A DNA stretch of 64,000 nucleotides from Salinigranum rubrum (GTDB lineage Archaea > Halobacteriota > Halobacteria > Halobacteriales > Haloferacaceae). The notes beneath the pieces are model-generated. The model saw only the letters and a program-made list of their open reading frames with translations, was not told where the DNA came from and ran no database searches. Shown piece by piece: positions 60,301 to 64,000 of this stretch. How positions within the stretch are numbered: position 1 is the stretch's first letter; each line of letters begins with the position of its first letter. The stretch is taken from positions 3,038,001-3,102,000 of the forward strand of contig NZ_CP026309.1 in NCBI RefSeq assembly GCF_002906575.1, given 5' to 3'. The position numbers were made by a program, and so were the translations under genes.

Positions 60301-60572
60301 GTTTGATTCCGGAGTGTTCCCGTTCGGATGCGGTGGTCGGCTGTGCGCGCGCGCCGAAAACCGACGACGAATCGGCCCCGAAACTCCGCGCAACGGTGGC
60401 GACTGAACCCCCCTTTCGTTCTACTGGACATCACCGCTCTATCTCTCGATTCTCGCCGTCAAAGTTTCACTTTCACTCCGGATTAGTATCCGTTAAGACA
60501 CTCGCGTTCCCTTCTAGCAAGTGGTTGCGACTGTCCGTGCGTGATTCGGCCGCGGCAGAACCATAATCGAAT

Positions 60573-60605
60573 CGATATATTGGGACTCACAGGCCGGAGT
60601 CCCAA
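60573..60605 (+). promoter_or_regulatory. nrdJ promoter: TATA box and 9-bp inverted repeat
   Basis: A TATA-like CGATATAT (about 60573-60580) abuts a perfect inverted repeat, TTGGGACTC (60580-60588) and GAGTCCCAA (60597-60605) with an 8-nt spacer. The repeat lies where transcription should start, giving a candidate operator or, if transcribed, a 5' hairpin. Confidence 0.5.
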
Positions 60606-60645
60606 GAGTTAACATACGCAGTCACCCACAAGAACATCGTCACGA

Positions 60646-60708
60646 ATGAGCGGATCAGAGCTACACGGAACGGCCCGAGACGGGGTACTCGGGCAGGAGG
60701 CACAGTGA
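60646..60708 (+). CDS. Short upstream ORF coupled to nrdJ
   Basis: A 20-codon frame starts at ATG 60646 (MSGSELHG, ending QEAQ) and stops with TGA at 60706-60708, one base before the nrdJ ATG. The nrdJ Shine-Dalgarno AGGAGG lies inside it. Position and length suggest a leader peptide whose translation affects nrdJ. It could also be a chance frame. Confidence 0.4.
   Translation: MSGSELHGTARDGVLGQEAQ
60673..60700 (+). promoter_or_regulatory. Hairpin and strong Shine-Dalgarno in the nrdJ leader
   Basis: GCCCGAG (60673-60679) pairs with CTCGGGC (60688-60694) around an 8-nt loop. It is followed directly by AGGAGG (60695-60700), 9 nt before the nrdJ ATG. A strong SD is unusual in this mostly leaderless genome, and the adjacent hairpin could gate it. 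Confidence 0.5.
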
Positions 60709-60709
60709 G

Positions 60710-63700
60710 ATGAGCAACGCAGACATCGCGGCGGACGACCTCGTCCGACCCATCAAGCGGACCGACGGCGACACGCTCGAAGAGCGCCTGACGGCGAACG
60801 CGTACAACAACATCCTCCCCGCGCGCTATCTCCGCAAGGACGCCGACGGGAAGGTAAAGGAGAGTCAAGAGGAACTGTTCGCGCGCGTCGCGAAGAACAT
60901 CGCGCTCGCCGAGGCCGTCTACGAGTCCGAGGAGCGCGGCGAGACCATCGAAGTCACCCCCGCCCAGTTGAAGCCCGGACACCCGCGCCGGGACGAACTC
61001 GCCGCGGAGGTCTTCGGAACGGGTGTCACCGCAGACGACGACGTCACCACGACGCTCTCGGTGTACAACGTCAACAAGTTCGCGTACGACACCATCGTGC
61101 CCGAACTCCCCGACGAGATCAGAGAGGCGGTCGTGGGCTACCGCGAGGAGTTCCAGGAGCTGATGGAGTCGCTGTCGTTCATGCCGAACTCGCCGACGCT
61201 GATGAACGCCGGCGACGAACTGCAGCAGCTCTCGGCGTGTTTCGTCGACTCGCCCGACGACGACATCACCGACATCCACCAGACCGCGAAGGAGGCCGCA
61301 GAAGTGTTCCAGTCCGGCGGCGGCATGGGCTACGCCTTCTGGCGACTCCGCCCCTACGGGGACGCGGTCGGTTCCACCGGCGGAATCGCGTCCGGTCCGA
61401 TCACGTTCATGCGGACGTACGACCAGATGTGCGAGACCATCGCGCAGGGCGGCGCCCGCCGCGGTGCACAGATGGGCGTCATGCGCGTCTCACACCCCGA
61501 CGTCATCCAGTTCATCCACGCGAAGAACAAGGACGTTTCGCTGGCTCACTCTCTGCGACTGAACGACCCCGACGACTTCACTCACAACTCCTTCGCCGAC
61601 GCCCTGGAGGAGGCGCGCGAACTCATCGACGAGGAGGGGCGCGTCCCCAAACACCTTCGTAATGCGGTCGAGGGTCACCTCTCGAACTTCAACATTTCGG
61701 TGGGGGTGACCGACGACTTCATGGAGGCGCTGTACAACGACGAGGAGTTCGTCTTCACCAACCCCCGCACGGAGGAACCGCACGTCGCCACGCCGCAGAC
61801 CAAAGAGCTGTACGACATGTTCGACCTCGGCGAGCACGTCGAGGTCGGCGAGGTGCTCTCGATTCCGGCCGCGAAGCTCTGGGACCACATCGTCGACGGC
61901 GCGTACGAGAACGGCGAACCGGGCGTCATCTACCTCGAACGGGTGAACAAAGAGCACTCGTTCGACGTCGAGAAACACCCCGACCACCGCATCCTCGCGA
62001 CGAACCCCTGCGGCGAGCAGCCGCTCGAAGAGTACGAGGCCTGCAACCTCGGCCACATCAACCTCTCGACCATCGCGGACCTCGACGCCCCCGACTGGCG
62101 CGTCTGGTCCGAGGAGCACGCCGACGAGTACGACTCGCTCTCGGAGGCCGTCGACGCCTTCCTCGACGAGGCCATCGACACCGAGGAGTTCGACCACCGC
62201 ATCGAACTCGGCACGCGCTTCCTCGAGAACGTGGTGACGATGTCGGACTTCCCGGTCGACAAGATCGAGAAGAAGGTCCGCGAGATGCGGAAGATCGGTC
62301 TCGGCGTGATGGGGCTGGCGCAGCTGTACCTCCAGCTCGGGGTCCGGTACGGCTCCGACGAGGGCAACGAGGTCGCCCGCCAACTCATGACCCACATCAA
62401 CCACGAGTCGAAGTGGGCCTCGCACGAACTCGCCGAGAGTCGAGGGAGCTTCGACGACTGGGCCGACTCGAAGTACGCTTCCCCGACCGAGTACCGCGAG
62501 TGGTTCGAGCACCACACCGGTCTCTCCGCAGAGGAGTGGGCCGACGGCTTCCCCATCCGCAACCACAACACGACGACCATCGCGCCCACGGGGACGACGT
62601 CGATGATCGGCAACACCTCCGGCGGGTGTGAGCCCATCTTCTCCGTCGCGTACTTCAAGAACGTCTCCGACGACGTCCAGGGCGACGAGATGCTCGTCGA
62701 GTTCGACGACTACTTCCTTCGAGTCTTAGAGGCGAACGACATCGACGTGGAGACGGTCAAGTCCGAGGCCGTCGATCAGATGCAGAACAACGCGTTCGAC
62801 GGCGTCGAGAGCCTCACGACGGTGCCCGACGCCATCGGCGAACTGTTCGTCGTCACCGCCGACCTGAGCGGGAAGGCACACGCCGCGGTGCAGTGCGCTT
62901 GCCAGGAAGGGGTCGACTCGGCCATCTCGAAGACCTGCAACTTCCCGAACTCGGCCTCCAGAGAGGACATGGACGAGGTGTACCGGTACATCTACGACAA
63001 CGGCGGGAAGGGCGTCACCGTCTACCGCGACGGGACGCGCTCGAAGCAGGTCCTCACCACGAGGGCCAAAAACGCCGAGTTCGCCGACGACGAGGAGGCC
63101 GCGGAGGCCATCGTCGGTCAGATCGAGGAGGTCTTCGGCGGCATCGAGGGCTTCCTCGACAGCGAGGAGGTCCGCGCTCAACTCGAAGCCGACGTCGCGT
63201 CGCTGCTCGGCGGCAAACAGGAACTCGGCAAGAAGCGGCCGCGCCCCGATGTCTTGTACGGAGTGACCCAGCGCATCGACACCGGCTACGGGAAGCTCTA
63301 CGTCAACATCAACGAGGACGAACTCGGCAACCCCTTCGAACTGTTCGCCAACATCGGCAACTCGGGCGGGTTCACCGCCTCGTTCACGGAGGCGCTCGCG
63401 AAGACCATCTCCACGGCGCTCCGCTCGGGCGTCGATCCCGAGGAGATCGCGAGCGAACTCCAGGGGATTCGGTCGCCGAAGGTGGCCTGGGACAAGGGCG
63501 AGCAGATCAACTCCATCCCGGACGCCATCGGCACCGCGATGCGCCGCTACCTCGACGGCGAGATCGACAAGCAGTATCCCCAGCAGAAGAACCTCTCCGA
63601 ACTCGAAGCGGAGGCGCGCTCCCGCGAGGGCGAGGGTGAGCGTGAGGACACGAACGCGCGCGCCACCCCGGGCGAGACGGACGGGGGTGCAGCGGTCGCA

Positions 63701-63862
63701 CCGCCGGGTGAGGACCTAGCGGGTGCCGATGCGACGCAGGACGCCACCCAGGACCTCCTCGACGCGGGCGAGAGCCCCGAGTGTCCCGAGTGTGGCAACA
63801 TGACGCTGTACTTCTCCGAGGGCTGCAAGACCTGTGAGTCCTGTGGCTGGTCGGAGTGCTGA
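60710..63862 (+). CDS. nrdJ: Adenosylcobalamin-dependent (class II) ribonucleoside-diphosphate reductase
   Basis: This 1050-residue enzyme reduces ribonucleotides to deoxyribonucleotides using adenosylcobalamin as radical source. It contains LSFMPNSPTLMNAGDELQQL then SACFVDS (first redox Cys, about 177), MGYAFWRLRPYGDAVGSTGG, the thiyl-radical site in ATNPCGEQPLEEYEACNLGH (Cys about 434), and NTTTIAPTGTTSMIGNTSGG. An insertion-like region near residues 790-960 is followed by a C-terminal zinc ribbon (ECPECGNMTLYFSEG then CKTCESCGWSEC) that carries the re-reducing cysteines. The gene is complete, with an SD-led ATG at 60710 and a hairpin terminator after the stop. Being oxygen-independent, it suits fluctuating oxygen. 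Confidence 0.97.
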   Translation: MSNADIAADDLVRPIKRTDGDTLEERLTANAYNNILPARYLRKDADGKVKESQEELFARVAKNIALAEAVYESEERGETIEVTPAQLKPGHPRRDELAAEVFGTGVTADDDVTTTLSVYNVNKFAYDTIVPELPDEIREAVVGYREEFQELMESLSFMPNSPTLMNAGDELQQLSACFVDSPDDDITDIHQTAKEAAEVFQSGGGMGYAFWRLRPYGDAVGSTGGIASGPITFMRTYDQMCETIAQGGARRGAQMGVMRVSHPDVIQFIHAKNKDVSLAHSLRLNDPDDFTHNSFADALEEARELIDEEGRVPKHLRNAVEGHLSNFNISVGVTDDFMEALYNDEEFVFTNPRTEEPHVATPQTKELYDMFDLGEHVEVGEVLSIPAAKLWDHIVDGAYENGEPGVIYLERVNKEHSFDVEKHPDHRILATNPCGEQPLEEYEACNLGHINLSTIADLDAPDWRVWSEEHADEYDSLSEAVDAFLDEAIDTEEFDHRIELGTRFLENVVTMSDFPVDKIEKKVREMRKIGLGVMGLAQLYLQLGVRYGSDEGNEVARQLMTHINHESKWASHELAESRGSFDDWADSKYASPTEYREWFEHHTGLSAEEWADGFPIRNHNTTTIAPTGTTSMIGNTSGGCEPIFSVAYFKNVSDDVQGDEMLVEFDDYFLRVLEANDIDVETVKSEAVDQMQNNAFDGVESLTTVPDAIGELFVVTADLSGKAHAAVQCACQEGVDSAISKTCNFPNSASREDMDEVYRYIYDNGGKGVTVYRDGTRSKQVLTTRAKNAEFADDEEAAEAIVGQIEEVFGGIEGFLDSEEVRAQLEADVASLLGGKQELGKKRPRPDVLYGVTQRIDTGYGKLYVNINEDELGNPFELFANIGNSGGFTASFTEALAKTISTALRSGVDPEEIASELQGIRSPKVAWDKGEQINSIPDAIGTAMRRYLDGEIDKQYPQQKNLSELEAEARSREGEGEREDTNARATPGETDGGAAVAPPGEDLAGADATQDATQDLLDAGESPECPECGNMTLYFSEGCKTCESCGWSEC

Positions 63863-63878
63863 ACTGAACCGGTAAGAG

Positions 63879-63918
63879 GACGCGCGTTGCGCGTCTGGCG
63901 TCCGGTTTCGCGTTTTTT
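63879..63918 (+). terminator. Hairpin and T run after nrdJ
   Basis: GACGCGC (63879-63885) pairs with GCGCGTC (63889-63895) around GTT. A run of six T follows at 63913-63918. This is an intrinsic-type terminator for nrdJ, which may also serve the converging partial gene. Confidence 0.65.
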
Positions 63919-63936
63919 ATGGCGTTCGTCGCGACG

Positions 63937-64000
63937 TCAGGCGATCCGTTCGACCACCAGCGACGCGGCGGGTTCGGGCCAGTCGAACGCCTCGGGAACG
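63937..64000 (-). CDS. 3' end of a gene running off the window
   Basis: The minus strand reads VPEAFDWPEPAASLVVERIA and a TGA stop at 63937-63939. Only the last 20 or so residues are inside the window, and the family cannot be named. It converges with nrdJ. Confidence 0.6.
   Translation of the reverse strand, partial: VPEAFDWPEPAASLVVERIA

Overview
This window comes from a haloarchaeon (class Halobacteria). The evidence is high G+C, strongly acidic protein sequences, promoters with a TATA box about 25-30 nt before often leaderless starts, and many lineage-typical families: HTH_10/Bat-like regulators, DUF7344-like regulators, a FilR1-type regulator, PGF-type surface proteins and multi-PAS sensors. 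No rRNA, tRNA, CRISPR array or prophage was seen.

Layout. 0.1-7.7 kb: a divergent citrate-synthase paralogue, an HTH_10 regulator, and a divergent operon of hydantoinase A and B, an N-carbamoylsarcosine-amidase-like hydrolase and a methylisocitrate-lyase/PEP-mutase-family lyase. This suggests use of an N-methylhydantoin or related cyclic amide. 7.8-16 kb: signalling, with a DUF7344-type regulator, a 1269-residue HTH-PAS-GAF-Bat sensor-regulator, a PadR regulator and a REC-PAS-histidine kinase. 16-21 kb: a giant secreted protein (PKD, beta-propeller, Ig-like repeats, PGF-pre-PGF, C-terminal anchor). 21-31 kb: small membrane proteins, an HxlR regulator with a tandem isochorismatase-fold protein lacking catalytic residues, a zinc-ribbon protein and a UspA-like protein sharing GTAC-type promoter elements, an orphan CO/xanthine dehydrogenase large subunit, UspA fragments, a FilR1-type regulator and a DUF1326/DUF2182 pair. 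31-38 kb: a carboxymuconolactone-decarboxylase-like protein, a membrane protein, PanB, a Thr/Pro-rich PGF-CTERM-like surface protein and an ABC exporter.

37.7-58.6 kb is a long carbohydrate region. It holds an AGE-type epimerase, a PfkB kinase, a CUT1 sugar ABC transporter, two SDRs, a zinc alcohol dehydrogenase, a CUT2 ribose-type ABC transporter, a LarA-like nickel racemase, a DUF1537 four-carbon acid-sugar kinase (5'-truncated), PdxA2, a cyclase-family hydrolase, a DeoR regulator with a clear operator candidate and a DhnA-type aldolase. Together these look like uptake and breakdown of a four-carbon (or longer) sugar acid to dihydroxyacetone phosphate. 58.6-60.6 kb is an AT-rich transposon graveyard with decayed transposases. 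The window ends with class II ribonucleotide reductase NrdJ, preceded by a structured leader and a coupled 20-codon upstream ORF, followed by a terminator.

Caveat: seven otherwise good genes are broken by exactly one missing base in a G or C run (hyuA, hyuB, the PAS/GAF sensor, the DUF457 protein, the alcohol dehydrogenase, the CUT2 permease and the DeoR regulator). The uniform pattern points to homopolymer under-calling in the assembly rather than seven real pseudogenes. I therefore annotate them as single genes.
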